A stretch of DNA of 64,000 nucleotides, taken from Bacteroidales bacterium. Lineage in GTDB: Bacteria; Bacteroidota; Bacteroidia; Bacteroidales; Marinilabiliaceae. The notes below the pieces were generated by a model. It was not told the origin of the DNA. It saw only the letters and a program-made list of their open reading frames with translations, and searched no databases. The position numbers were made by a program, and so were the translations under genes. The DNA is taken from assembly GCA_024401365.1 (NCBI GenBank), contig JAKSLE010000001.1:186001-250000 (forward strand). The letters run 5' to 3'. Of the stretch, positions 18,162 to 26,252 are shown one piece after another (within the stretch, counting starts at the first letter, position 1; each line of letters opens with the position of its first letter).

Positions 18162-18778
18162 CAGACAATATTACCAGGATATTATTGACAGATGACCACA
18201 ATCTGCTTGTGGACGGGCTAAAGAGGAGTCTGAACGAGGCAGACGGGCTAAAGGTGGTAGGTACGGCCAACTCCATAAAAGAGTGCATGGAGTTTCTGTC
18301 GGGGCATCCAGTAGACCTTCTACTACTTGACGTTCAGCTACCAGACGGGAACAGCATAGATTTTGTACCCAAGATATTGCAGGCACACAGCAGTTTGAAG
18401 ATTGTCATACTATCCTCATTTGCTGAGCCCACGGTAATACGAAGAGCCATTGATGCCGGGATATCAGGATATTTACTCAAGAACAGCAATTCGGACGAGA
18501 TTACCAAAGGGGTTTTAGCAGTTGCGGACGGAGAGCATTATATTTCGCCAGAAGCTAATGCTCTATTAAAAGAGGCACCTAAACATGTACCATCGCTAAC
18601 CAGAAGAGAGCGAGAAGTGCTGCACCTAGTAGTAGAAGGGCTATCGACGAAAGAGATAGCGGCGAGACTTGACCTCAGTTTTGACACCATACATGACTAT
18701 CTGAGGAATTTGAGGATAAAATTAGATGCAAAAAGCATGGCTGACCTAGTATGCAGGGCCAAGGACCAGTGTTTATAG
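18158..18778 (+). CDS. LuxR/NarL-family response regulator
   Basis: A 206-residue regulator. The receiver domain has the acidic pair in LLTDDHN, the phospho-acceptor Asp in LLLDVQLPDG, the conserved Ser in ILSSFAE and the Lys in GYLLKN. The C-terminal helix-turn-helix is of GerE/LuxR type (LTRREREVLHLVVEGLSTKE, then IAARLDLSFDTIHDYLRN). It is the partner of the upstream kinase, with a 4-bp overlap. Confidence 0.92.
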   Translation: MTDNITRILLTDDHNLLVDGLKRSLNEADGLKVVGTANSIKECMEFLSGHPVDLLLLDVQLPDGNSIDFVPKILQAHSSLKIVILSSFAEPTVIRRAIDAGISGYLLKNSNSDEITKGVLAVADGEHYISPEANALLKEAPKHVPSLTRREREVLHLVVEGLSTKEIAARLDLSFDTIHDYLRNLRIKLDAKSMADLVCRAKDQCL

Positions 18779-18787
18779 AGAGGAATA

Positions 18788-19180
18788 TCAGTCAAAATCG
18801 GTAGTAGCATCGATACCTGTAGACTGAGGGAGGTTGAGATATCTTTCATAGAACTGGACTAGCTCCTGGTAGTTCAGTTTTATTTTTGTAGGTCTCATCA
18901 GGTAATCGCTCACGTAGCGATTGGACGATGTATGGAGATCTATGAACTGGAGGCCCTTGATTTTGAGGTAATAATCCAACAGCTGAGCGCGATTGAAGCG
19001 GTTGTGGGTCAGTTTACGCATTTCGTTGATAACTTTTTCGCACTGTTCGTTACCCTCTGGGAAAAGAGACGACATCAAATCGGCCTCTGCGCGTTTATCC
19101 AAGATATTTGCACGGATGTAATGAATCCAAACCAGCATTGGAGACAAAAGAGCTATTATGATGAATACGTAATAGGCCAC
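18788..19180 (-). CDS. Small membrane-anchored protein of unknown function
   Basis: A 130-residue protein with one N-terminal transmembrane helix (YYVFIIIALLSPMLVWIHYI) and a charged helical cytoplasmic part containing LTHNRFNRAQLLDYYLKIKG. I do not recognise a family with known function. It is convergent with the response regulator gene and divergent from ileS. Coding potential is supported by clean spacing with both neighbours. Confidence 0.6.
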   Translation of the reverse strand: MAYYVFIIIALLSPMLVWIHYIRANILDKRAEADLMSSLFPEGNEQCEKVINEMRKLTHNRFNRAQLLDYYLKIKGLQFIDLHTSSNRYVSDYLMRPTKIKLNYQELVQFYERYLNLPQSTGIDATTDFD

Positions 19181-19248
19181 GTAGCTATTTGATTATTACA
19201 AAGTTGCGAAAAGTTAGACAATAGTGCTAAAAATAGGATTTCATTCAC

Positions 19249-19256
19249 TACCTTTG
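19249..19256 (+). promoter_or_regulatory. Likely -7 box of the ileS operon
   Basis: TACCTTTG matches TAnnTTTG 95 nt upstream of the ileS start. No -33 TTG is evident at the usual distance. Confidence 0.5.
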
Positions 19257-19350
19257 CACTGCAAAAATAGTAACTTAAGGTGAGTTGTAGAAATGTTTGA
19301 GTAAGTTTTTACAATATTCACAAAGCAAAATATTTTCCAGAAGTAGTATA

Positions 19351-22300
19351 ATGAAAAAGAGATTTGCTGAATATAAGGGATTAGATCTCGCAGGAATTAA
19401 CCGCGAGGTGCTCGAGAAGTGGCAAAAGAACAATACATTTGAGTCGAGCGAGAAAGAACGTGCAGGTGCTCCAAAGTACGTATTCTTTGATGGACCTCCA
19501 TCGGCCAATGGCCGTCCAGGTATCCACCACGTTATGGCTCGTACCATTAAGGACTGCTTCTGTAGGTATAAGACATTGCAAGGCTTTGACGTTAAGCGCA
19601 AGGCAGGATGGGACACACACGGTCTTCCTGTAGAGCTTGGTGTTGAGAAGAGCCTTGGCATTACAAAAGAAGATATTGGCAAGAAGATCAGCGTTGATGA
19701 ATACAATGCGGCTTGTCGCAAGGACGTCATGAAATACATTGACCTTTGGGGCAAGTTGACCGACGACATGGGGTACTGGATTGATATGGACGATCCATAC
19801 ATCACCTACGACAACAGGTATATTGAGTCGTGCTGGTGGTTGCTCAAGCAGCTCTATCAGAAGAATCTTCTCTACAAGGGCTACACTATTCAGCCATATT
19901 CGCCAGCTGCTGGCACAGGCCTTTCGACGCACGAGCTCAACCAGCCAGGTTGTTACCGTGATGTAAAGGACACTACAATGACGGCGCAGTTCAAGATGAT
20001 ACGAGACGAGAAATCGGAATCGATCTTTGCGCTTTGCGACGCTCCTCTTTACACTCTAGCATGGACTACTACTCCATGGACATTACCATCGAACACAGCG
20101 CTCTGTGTAGGTGAGAAGATAGAGTATGTACTTGTAAAGACATTCAATCCATATACAGCAGAACCTATGTGTGCTATCCTTGCCAAGGATAGACTCTCGG
20201 CATACCTTGCTCCAGAAGGAGCAGAGATGGAGATGGCATACGCTGCTGGTGACAAGAAGGTACCATACAGAGTACTTGGCTCATACATGGGCAAGGAACT
20301 AATAGGCATGAAGTATGAGCAGCTTATGCCGATGGTAAAACTTGAGGGCAAGGCCTTTGAGGTTATTTCGGGCGACTATGTTACCACTTCGGACGGTACA
20401 GGCATTGTACATATTGCTCCTGTATTTGGTGCTGACGATGCCAAGGTTGCCAAGAATTATGGTATTGAGGCACTCATGGTAATGGATGCTGACGGTAAGA
20501 TGGTACCTATGGTTGACAAGAGAGGTCGTATCATGCCTCGAGCAGATATGGACCAGAATTTCGTTGCCAAGTTCATCAATGCCGACCAGTATGCAGAGTG
20601 GGAGGGCCGTTTCGTAAAGAATGCCTACGACGAGAACCTCACAGATAAGGATGCTACTATTGACATAGACATTTCGGTAAGTCTAAAGGCGCAAAACAAG
20701 GCATTCAAAATTGAGAAGCACGTTCACTCGTATCCACACTGCTGGAGAACAGACAAGCCTGTGCTCTATTATCCATTGGACTCATGGTTTATCAAGACGA
20801 CAGCTGTACGTGAGCGCTTGATAGAACTCAACAATACAATTACATGGAAGCCTGCCTCTACAGGTAGCGGTCGTTTTGGCAACTGGCTTGAGAATCTTCA
20901 AGACTGGAACCTCTCACGTTCACGTTACTGGGGCACACCTCTTCCTATCTGGCGCACAGAAGACGGCAAGGAAGAGATTTGCATAGGCTCTATGGAAGAG
21001 CTCATGGCTGGCATTGAGGCATCTATCAAGGCAGGCTTTATGACTGAGAACCCATACAAGAAGTTCAAGGTAGGCGATATGAGCGCGGAGAACTATGCTC
21101 CTGAGAACATTGACCTTCACCGACCATATATTGATGGTGTTATACTTGTGAGTCCTAGTGGCAAGCCTATGCGCAGAGAGCCAGACTTGATTGACGTTTG
21201 GTTTGACTCTGGAGCTATGCCATACGCACAGTATCACTATCCATTTGAGCACAAAAATGACCTTCCATTCCCAGCTGACTTTATTGCAGAAGGTGTAGAC
21301 CAGACACGAGGTTGGTTCTTTACACTTCATGCTATTGCTACGATGTGTTTTGACAGTGTAGCATTCAAGAATGTCATCTCGAACGGCTTGGTACTTGACA
21401 AGAATGGCAACAAGATGTCGAAGCGACTTGGCAATGCTATTGATCCATTTGAGTGTCTTGGTGCTCAGGGTGCAGATGCTGTAAGATGGTATATGATTAC
21501 CAACTCGCAGCCATGGGACAACTTGAAGTTTGACATTGCGGGTGTTGATGAAGTTAAGAGAAAATACTTCGGCACACTATATAATACATACTCATTCTTT
21601 GCACTTTACGCAAATATTGACGGATTCACGGGCAACGAGGCGCTCGTTCCTGTAGAGAAGCGTCCAGAGATTGACCGTTGGATTATCTCTCTCCTTAACT
21701 CACTTGTAGCAGAAGTACAAGATGCTATGGAGAGTTATGAGCCTACACGTGCTGGTCGTGCTATCCAAGACTTCGTTCTTGAAAGCCTTTCAAACTGGTA
21801 TGTACGACTCAACCGCAAGCGTTTCTGGGGAGGCGAGTTGAACGAAGACAAGTTGGCTGCATATCAGACACTCTTTGAGTGCTTGAAGAAAGTTGCCATT
21901 ATGTCGGCACCTATTGCTCCATTCTTCTCGGACAGGCTATATGTTGACCTTCTCGGGTTGGAAGACAACGCACACAACACAGTACACTTGGCAGAGTTCC
22001 CTAAGGTAGAGACAAAGCTTATTGACAAGGCTCTTGAACAGCGTATGGGATATGCTCAGAGTCTTTCAAGTATGATTCTTGCTCTACGCAGGAAGGTTAG
22101 CATCAAGGTTCGCCAGCCATTGAACAAGATTATGCTTCCAATTCTTGACGAGCAGTTCCAAGCGCAAGTTGACCTTGTCAAGAATCTCATTCTGACAGAA
22201 GTCAACGTCAAGGAGCTCGAGTATCTGACAGATACAGAAGGTGTACTTGTAAAGCGTATCAAGCCAAACTTCAAGACACTTGGTCCTAAGTACTCTAAGC

Positions 22301-22779
22301 AGATGAAGGCTATTGCTGCTGAGGTAGCTAAGATGACATCTCACGACATAGCAGTATTTGAGAAGTCGGGCTCATTTGAGCTCACACTTCCAGACGCCAC
22401 TAAGATAGTTCTTGCTCCAGAAGATGCAGAGATACAGAGTGAGGATATTCCTGGCTGGCTTGTTGCTAACGAAGGTGCATTGACAGTTGCCCTTGACATC
22501 AATGTCACACCAGAGTTGAAGGAAGAAGGTATTGCTCGAGAGCTTATCAACCGTATCCAGAACATACGTAAGGATTCAGGATTTGACGTTACCGATAAGA
22601 TTTCGGTCAAGATTTCGCGTAATGCATCGACAGACGCTGCTATTGAGAAGCATGCTGAGTACATTGGTTCGCAGACATTGGCTACCAGTGTAGTATTGGC
22701 TAATGCTGCTGATTTGCGAGATGCTCAGGAAGTTGAGATAGACGAAGAGACAAAATTGATGATAGAGGTTAAGCGTTAA
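19351..22779 (+). CDS. ileS: Isoleucyl-tRNA synthetase
   Basis: A 1142-residue class I synthetase that charges tRNA-Ile. The ATG at 19351 (MKKRFAEYKGLDLAG) is preferred to one 54 nt upstream, which is not conserved in character. The HIGH-like box lies in PSANGRPGIHHVMAR, the editing domain follows, and the KMSKR box is DKNGNKMSKRLGNAIDPF. The C-terminal anticodon-binding and tail regions look complete. It heads an operon with the DksA-like gene and lspA. Confidence 0.97.
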   Translation: MKKRFAEYKGLDLAGINREVLEKWQKNNTFESSEKERAGAPKYVFFDGPPSANGRPGIHHVMARTIKDCFCRYKTLQGFDVKRKAGWDTHGLPVELGVEKSLGITKEDIGKKISVDEYNAACRKDVMKYIDLWGKLTDDMGYWIDMDDPYITYDNRYIESCWWLLKQLYQKNLLYKGYTIQPYSPAAGTGLSTHELNQPGCYRDVKDTTMTAQFKMIRDEKSESIFALCDAPLYTLAWTTTPWTLPSNTALCVGEKIEYVLVKTFNPYTAEPMCAILAKDRLSAYLAPEGAEMEMAYAAGDKKVPYRVLGSYMGKELIGMKYEQLMPMVKLEGKAFEVISGDYVTTSDGTGIVHIAPVFGADDAKVAKNYGIEALMVMDADGKMVPMVDKRGRIMPRADMDQNFVAKFINADQYAEWEGRFVKNAYDENLTDKDATIDIDISVSLKAQNKAFKIEKHVHSYPHCWRTDKPVLYYPLDSWFIKTTAVRERLIELNNTITWKPASTGSGRFGNWLENLQDWNLSRSRYWGTPLPIWRTEDGKEEICIGSMEELMAGIEASIKAGFMTENPYKKFKVGDMSAENYAPENIDLHRPYIDGVILVSPSGKPMRREPDLIDVWFDSGAMPYAQYHYPFEHKNDLPFPADFIAEGVDQTRGWFFTLHAIATMCFDSVAFKNVISNGLVLDKNGNKMSKRLGNAIDPFECLGAQGADAVRWYMITNSQPWDNLKFDIAGVDEVKRKYFGTLYNTYSFFALYANIDGFTGNEALVPVEKRPEIDRWIISLLNSLVAEVQDAMESYEPTRAGRAIQDFVLESLSNWYVRLNRKRFWGGELNEDKLAAYQTLFECLKKVAIMSAPIAPFFSDRLYVDLLGLEDNAHNTVHLAEFPKVETKLIDKALEQRMGYAQSLSSMILALRRKVSIKVRQPLNKIMLPILDEQFQAQVDLVKNLILTEVNVKELEYLTDTEGVLVKRIKPNFKTLGPKYSKQMKAIAAEVAKMTSHDIAVFEKSGSFELTLPDATKIVLAPEDAEIQSEDIPGWLVANEGALTVALDINVTPELKEEGIARELINRIQNIRKDSGFDVTDKISVKISRNASTDAAIEKHAEYIGSQTLATSVVLANAADLRDAQEVEIDEETKLMIEVKR

Positions 22780-22829
22780 AAGCGCTTAACCCTCTTTTAA
22801 ATATAATCACTACACTAAATTCAAAAGCT

Positions 22830-23204
22830 ATGGAAAAGACAAGATACTCTGACGAGGAGCTCGAGGAGTTCAAGGCAGTAATTCTAGAGAAATTGGAGAA
22901 AGCGAAAAGTGACTATGAGTTGTTCAAGAACGACATTACGCATGGCGATGGCAATGACACGCAAGATACATCTCCTACATTCCATGTATTGGAAGAGGGA
23001 GCTTCGGTGCTCTCGAAGGAAGAATCTGGTCGTCTAGCACAGCGTCAGCAGAAGTTCATTCAAAGTCTTCAGGCGGCACTTGTACGCATTGAGAACAAGA
23101 CGTATGGTGTTTGTCGAGTTACAGGCAAGCTCATTCCTAAGGAGCGTCTTCTTGCTGTACCTCATGCGACATTAAGTATTGAGGCAAAGAATAAGCAGAA
23201 CTAA
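22830..23204 (+). CDS. TraR/DksA-family regulator lacking the four-cysteine zinc site
   Basis: A 124-residue protein with an N-terminal coiled coil (EELEEFKAVILEKLEKAKSD) and a DksA-like C-terminal globule, YGVCRVTGKLIPKERLLAVP. Only one cysteine remains where canonical DksA has CxxC-x17-CxxC, as seen in many Bacteroidetes members. DksA-type proteins bind in the RNA polymerase secondary channel and modulate promoters with ppGpp; that role here is inferred from family. It lies between ileS and lspA, a conserved order in the phylum. Confidence 0.85.
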   Translation: MEKTRYSDEELEEFKAVILEKLEKAKSDYELFKNDITHGDGNDTQDTSPTFHVLEEGASVLSKEESGRLAQRQQKFIQSLQAALVRIENKTYGVCRVTGKLIPKERLLAVPHATLSIEAKNKQN

Positions 23205-23229
23205 TTTAACCTATTAGCTTTAGCGAGAA

Positions 23230-23871
23230 TTGAAACGTCACGACGGAATAATATCAATAGCCATAATCTTGGCTGTCTTGATTTTTGATCAGGCAGTCAA
23301 GATTGCTATTAAGACCCACTTCATGTTGGGCGAGGAAGTTGCAGTATTTGGCGACTGGTTCAAACTGCACTTTGTAGAGAATAATGGCATGGCCTTTGGC
23401 ATGGAGTTAGGAGAAGGCAATGTAGGCAAGATAGCGCTATCGCTATTCCGCATAGTTGCGGTAATAGGCATTGGCTACATTATCTATACCATGTGCAAGC
23501 GAGAAAAGCCAGTGAGCAGAATGTTGCTGGTATGTTCGTCCCTTGTATGGGCTGGTGCTTTTGGCAATATCATTGACTCCCTATTTTACGGCGTGATATT
23601 TGATTCCAGTTGGGGTCAGGTAGCCACCCTTTTCCCGGAAGCGGGTGGATATAGCACTTGGCTTCATGGCAGGGTTGTGGACATGCTCTACTTCCCGCTC
23701 ATTGAGGGGAATTTTCCTTCGTGGATGCCTATTTGGGGCGGTGAGCACTTTGTATTTTTCCACCCTGTATTCAACATTGCTGATGCTGCCATATCGGTTG
23801 GCATGGCATTAGGATTGATATTCTGTCACAAAGAGCTCTCGGAAGAGTTTGATGGTGAGAAGAGCAAGTAA
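23230..23871 (+). CDS. lspA: Lipoprotein signal peptidase (signal peptidase II)
   Basis: A 213-residue inner membrane aspartyl protease that cleaves lipoprotein signal peptides. It probably starts at TTG 23230; no suitable ATG lies before the conserved N-terminal helix. Conserved boxes are VENNGMAFG, GAFGNIIDS with the first catalytic Asp, and FNIADAAIS with the second. The insertion containing GRVVDMLYFP before the last helices is typical of Bacteroidetes LspA. It lies 25 bp after the DksA-like gene. Confidence 0.93.
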   Translation: MKRHDGIISIAIILAVLIFDQAVKIAIKTHFMLGEEVAVFGDWFKLHFVENNGMAFGMELGEGNVGKIALSLFRIVAVIGIGYIIYTMCKREKPVSRMLLVCSSLVWAGAFGNIIDSLFYGVIFDSSWGQVATLFPEAGGYSTWLHGRVVDMLYFPLIEGNFPSWMPIWGGEHFVFFHPVFNIADAAISVGMALGLIFCHKELSEEFDGEKSK

Positions 23872-23894
23872 GATACAACCAACATACAAGTAAC

Positions 23895-24689
23895 ATGTCT
23901 ACGGTTCTATATGATAGTCCGATTTTCGGTCCTGTTATAAGCAGGAGGATGGGCACATCGCTAGGTGTGAATCTCAACCCATCGAAGCGTAAGGTATGTT
24001 CATTTGACTGTATATATTGTGAGTGCGGGTACAATGTCAAGGAGCCATTGACGTCGGCACCCGGGCATCACATTCCAAGCAGGGCAGAAGTTGCGGGTGC
24101 ATTAGAAGCCACGCTTCAAAAGATGCGCTCTGAGGGGAAAACCTTAGACGTTATCACCTTTGCTGGCAATGGAGAACCCACATTACACTCTGAATTCTAT
24201 GGTGTGATACAAGACACTGTACGTTTACGAGACGAATATTATCCCGATGCCAATATTGCGGTACTCAGCAATGGCACCAGGGTTCATATACCATCCGTTT
24301 TTGAAGCTTTGAAGATGACAGACAAGCCATGCATCAAGATAGACTGCATGGACATGGGGATTGTGAAAGCGTTAGACAGGCCTGTGGATGCTGACTACGA
24401 CGTAAAGCGGGTGGTTGACACGCTAGCGCACAACAAGATGGAGAATCTGACCATACAGACCATGTTTTGTCAGTGGGCGGAGAACGGGGTATGGAAGAAC
24501 AACTACTCCGAGAAGAATATTGCGGATTGGGTAGAGATGATCAAGGCATTAAAGCCAAAGGCTGTGCAAGTATATACGATATCCCGTGAGACGCCATACA
24601 AAGAGATGCAGAAGATTCCTGAAGAGACAATCAGAGGAATAGCCAAGATGGTTGAGGGGTATACTAAAGAGATATCTGTATCGATGTAG
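23895..24689 (+). CDS. Radical SAM protein
   Basis: A 264-residue protein with the radical SAM cluster motif CSFDCIYC (CxxxCxxC) at about residues 35-42, followed by ECGYNVKEP, and the SAM-binding glycine region TFAGNGEPTLH. The opening YDSPIFGPVISRRMGTSLGVN resembles a widespread group of short radical SAM enzymes with no assigned reaction. It starts 24 bp after lspA and so may be read with the ileS operon. The substrate is unknown. Confidence 0.8.
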   Translation: MSTVLYDSPIFGPVISRRMGTSLGVNLNPSKRKVCSFDCIYCECGYNVKEPLTSAPGHHIPSRAEVAGALEATLQKMRSEGKTLDVITFAGNGEPTLHSEFYGVIQDTVRLRDEYYPDANIAVLSNGTRVHIPSVFEALKMTDKPCIKIDCMDMGIVKALDRPVDADYDVKRVVDTLAHNKMENLTIQTMFCQWAENGVWKNNYSEKNIADWVEMIKALKPKAVQVYTISRETPYKEMQKIPEETIRGIAKMVEGYTKEISVSM

Positions 24690-24708
24690 GATTAAAAAAT
24701 CATATACT

Positions 24709-25911
24709 ATGGATGCTGCTATTGATGAAAGATTGACCCCATGTTTGGAGTTGATTCAGACGGAAGCCAAGAATAAGAAATTCCGCATAGGTATTCCGTC
24801 GGGCATAGGCGAAGAAGATGCACGAATAGCGCTCACTCCGCAAGCGGTAGAAGCCCTAGTTGTACAAGGGCACACGATAGTATATGAAAAAAGTGCTGGC
24901 AAGGATGCCAGATTTGCGGACGAACAATATGCCAAATCGGGGGCACAAATGGTAGAAACACATAAAGAAGCATTTATGTGTGACATTATTGTGAGGCTAA
25001 CGCTACCCACTACAGAAGAGATAGAATTCATGCCCAATGGGGCCACAATGATATGCTGTCTAAAAAATATACGCAGGAATGCTGAGGCATACTCCCTACT
25101 AGCAAAAAAGAGAATTAACATTATTGGCATAGACTATCTCAAGCAAGCGTCGGACGACGAGACGCTACTAGGGTCATGTTTAGGAGAAGTCAAGGGTCAG
25201 TTAGCCATTACTACTGCGGCGCATCTACTTGAATCGGACGGAGAAGAGAGTAAAGGCGTGATAATAGGTGGGGCTACAGGCGTACCTCCTACGGAGATTA
25301 TTATCCTTGGATCGGACACTACGGCATTCAGTGTTGCAAGAGTTGCGCTTGCTTTTGGAAGTGTAGTTAAGATATTTGACAGTACACATGTGAGGCTAAA
25401 GAAGTTGCAAGACCGACTTGGGTGCAACAATCACGTATTCACTTCGATATTTCATCCGCAAGCATTTGACAAGTCGCTTCTATCTGCAGATGTACTGATA
25501 GCCTCCGAATCGGCCAATGGGGACATTGACTATCACGTATCCAAGGAATCGCTATCACACTTAAAGAAGAATGCGGTAGTAATAGACCTTACGCCAAGCC
25601 ATAAGTCGGCCATTGAGACAACGCAGAACAAGTCGACCATTAAAGAACCAGCCTACAACGAAGACGGGCATATATTTGTAAAACTACCTGACATATCGAT
25701 GCTTGCGGCCCATACTGCCAGCATAATCATCAGCGACATTGTTACGGCCAGCATTAACAGCATAAGCAGATCTGGGCATATATCTGAAGCCACTATTGTA
25801 GACGACTATATTTGTCAAGGCACGGCTATGCTAGCCGGCATAACGACGAATAAAGAGGTGGCAGAATGGTATGGGGTTGAATACTGTGACATAAGGCTAT
25901 TGAGGTTCTGA
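24709..25911 (+). CDS. Alanine dehydrogenase/PNT-family protein with degenerate nucleotide-binding loop
   Basis: A 400-residue protein; the ATG at 24709 (MDAAIDERLTPCLELI) is preferred over an earlier one overlapping the radical SAM gene. The N-terminal domain keeps the family motif RIALTPQAVEALVVQGHTIV and the middle keeps VPPTEIIILG before the Rossmann fold. The expected GAGTVG loop is GSDTTA, losing the second and third glycines. The lysine and histidine of the pyruvate site in true alanine dehydrogenases are also not seen (IIVRLTLP and MICCLKNI occupy those places). It may therefore not be an active alanine dehydrogenase. It starts 19 bp after the radical SAM gene. Confidence 0.7.
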   Translation: MDAAIDERLTPCLELIQTEAKNKKFRIGIPSGIGEEDARIALTPQAVEALVVQGHTIVYEKSAGKDARFADEQYAKSGAQMVETHKEAFMCDIIVRLTLPTTEEIEFMPNGATMICCLKNIRRNAEAYSLLAKKRINIIGIDYLKQASDDETLLGSCLGEVKGQLAITTAAHLLESDGEESKGVIIGGATGVPPTEIIILGSDTTAFSVARVALAFGSVVKIFDSTHVRLKKLQDRLGCNNHVFTSIFHPQAFDKSLLSADVLIASESANGDIDYHVSKESLSHLKKNAVVIDLTPSHKSAIETTQNKSTIKEPAYNEDGHIFVKLPDISMLAAHTASIIISDIVTASINSISRSGHISEATIVDDYICQGTAMLAGITTNKEVAEWYGVEYCDIRLLRF

Positions 25912-25935
25912 GGACTGTTTCTGGGTAGCGTGTGA

Positions 25936-25969
25936 TATAAGTGAGGGTATTGGTTGCTCGCAGTTTTTT
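25936..25969 (+). repeat. Dispersed intergenic element, copy D
   Basis: TATAAGTGAGGGTATTG followed by the core GTTGCTCGCAGTTTTTT (25953-25969), plus orientation. GTGAG can pair with CTCGC of the core. It is the first of two tandem copies 55 bp apart. Confidence 0.85.
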
Positions 25970-25991
25970 TATTATGTAGGTAGTTGCTGTG

Positions 25992-26023
25992 TATATAGAG
26001 CATAGCTGTTGCTCGCAGTTTTT
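25992..26023 (+). repeat. Dispersed intergenic element, copy E
   Basis: TATATAGAGCATAGCT followed by GTTGCTCGCAGTTTTT (26008-26023, five T residues then C), plus orientation. It lies 76 nt before tRNA-Ser, upstream of its promoter. Confidence 0.82.
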
Positions 26024-26054
26024 CATTTAACGGCGATATTTTTTTGCTTCAAAA

Positions 26055-26086
26055 TTTGCAAAGAGGACATATTTGGTATATCTTTG
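26055..26086 (+). promoter_or_regulatory. Promoter of tRNA-Ser
   Basis: TTTG at 26055-26058, a 20-bp spacer and TATCTTTG at 26079-26086 match the Bacteroidetes promoter fully. The tRNA begins 14 nt later. Confidence 0.75.
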
Positions 26087-26099
26087 CACCGTCATTCAA

Positions 26100-26182
26100 G
26101 GAGAGATGGCAGAGTGGTCGATTGCACCGGTCTTGAAAACCGGCGTACGAGAGTACCGGGAGTTCGAATCTCTCTCTCTCCG
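26100..26182 (+). tRNA. tRNA-Ser (anticodon TGA)
   Basis: The acceptor arm GGAGAGA (26100-26106) pairs with TCTCTCC (26175-26181), followed by discriminator G. The anticodon loop CTTGAAA gives anticodon TGA. A long variable arm (around CGTACGAGAGTACCG) marks it as a class II serine tRNA, and the T arm is GGGAG-TTCGAAT-CTCTC. CCA is not encoded. It has its own promoter and terminator. Confidence 0.95.
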
Positions 26183-26186
26183 CAGA

Positions 26187-26222
26187 AAATCAAGTATCAG
26201 TTTGTGGTACTTGATTTTTTTA
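26187..26222 (+). terminator. Terminator of tRNA-Ser
   Basis: AAATCAAGTA (26187-26196) pairs with TACTTGATTT (26208-26217) around an 11-nt loop and runs into a T tract. Confidence 0.85.
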
Positions 26223-26252
26223 TTTTATGGGGTTGGAGAGACAGCACCACGT

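Noticed and set aside
25815-26026. Overlapping minus-strand ORFs of 62 and 66 residues near the tRNA
   Set aside because: They read through elements D and E and the end of the alanine dehydrogenase-like gene; composition is not protein-like and no start signal is seen.
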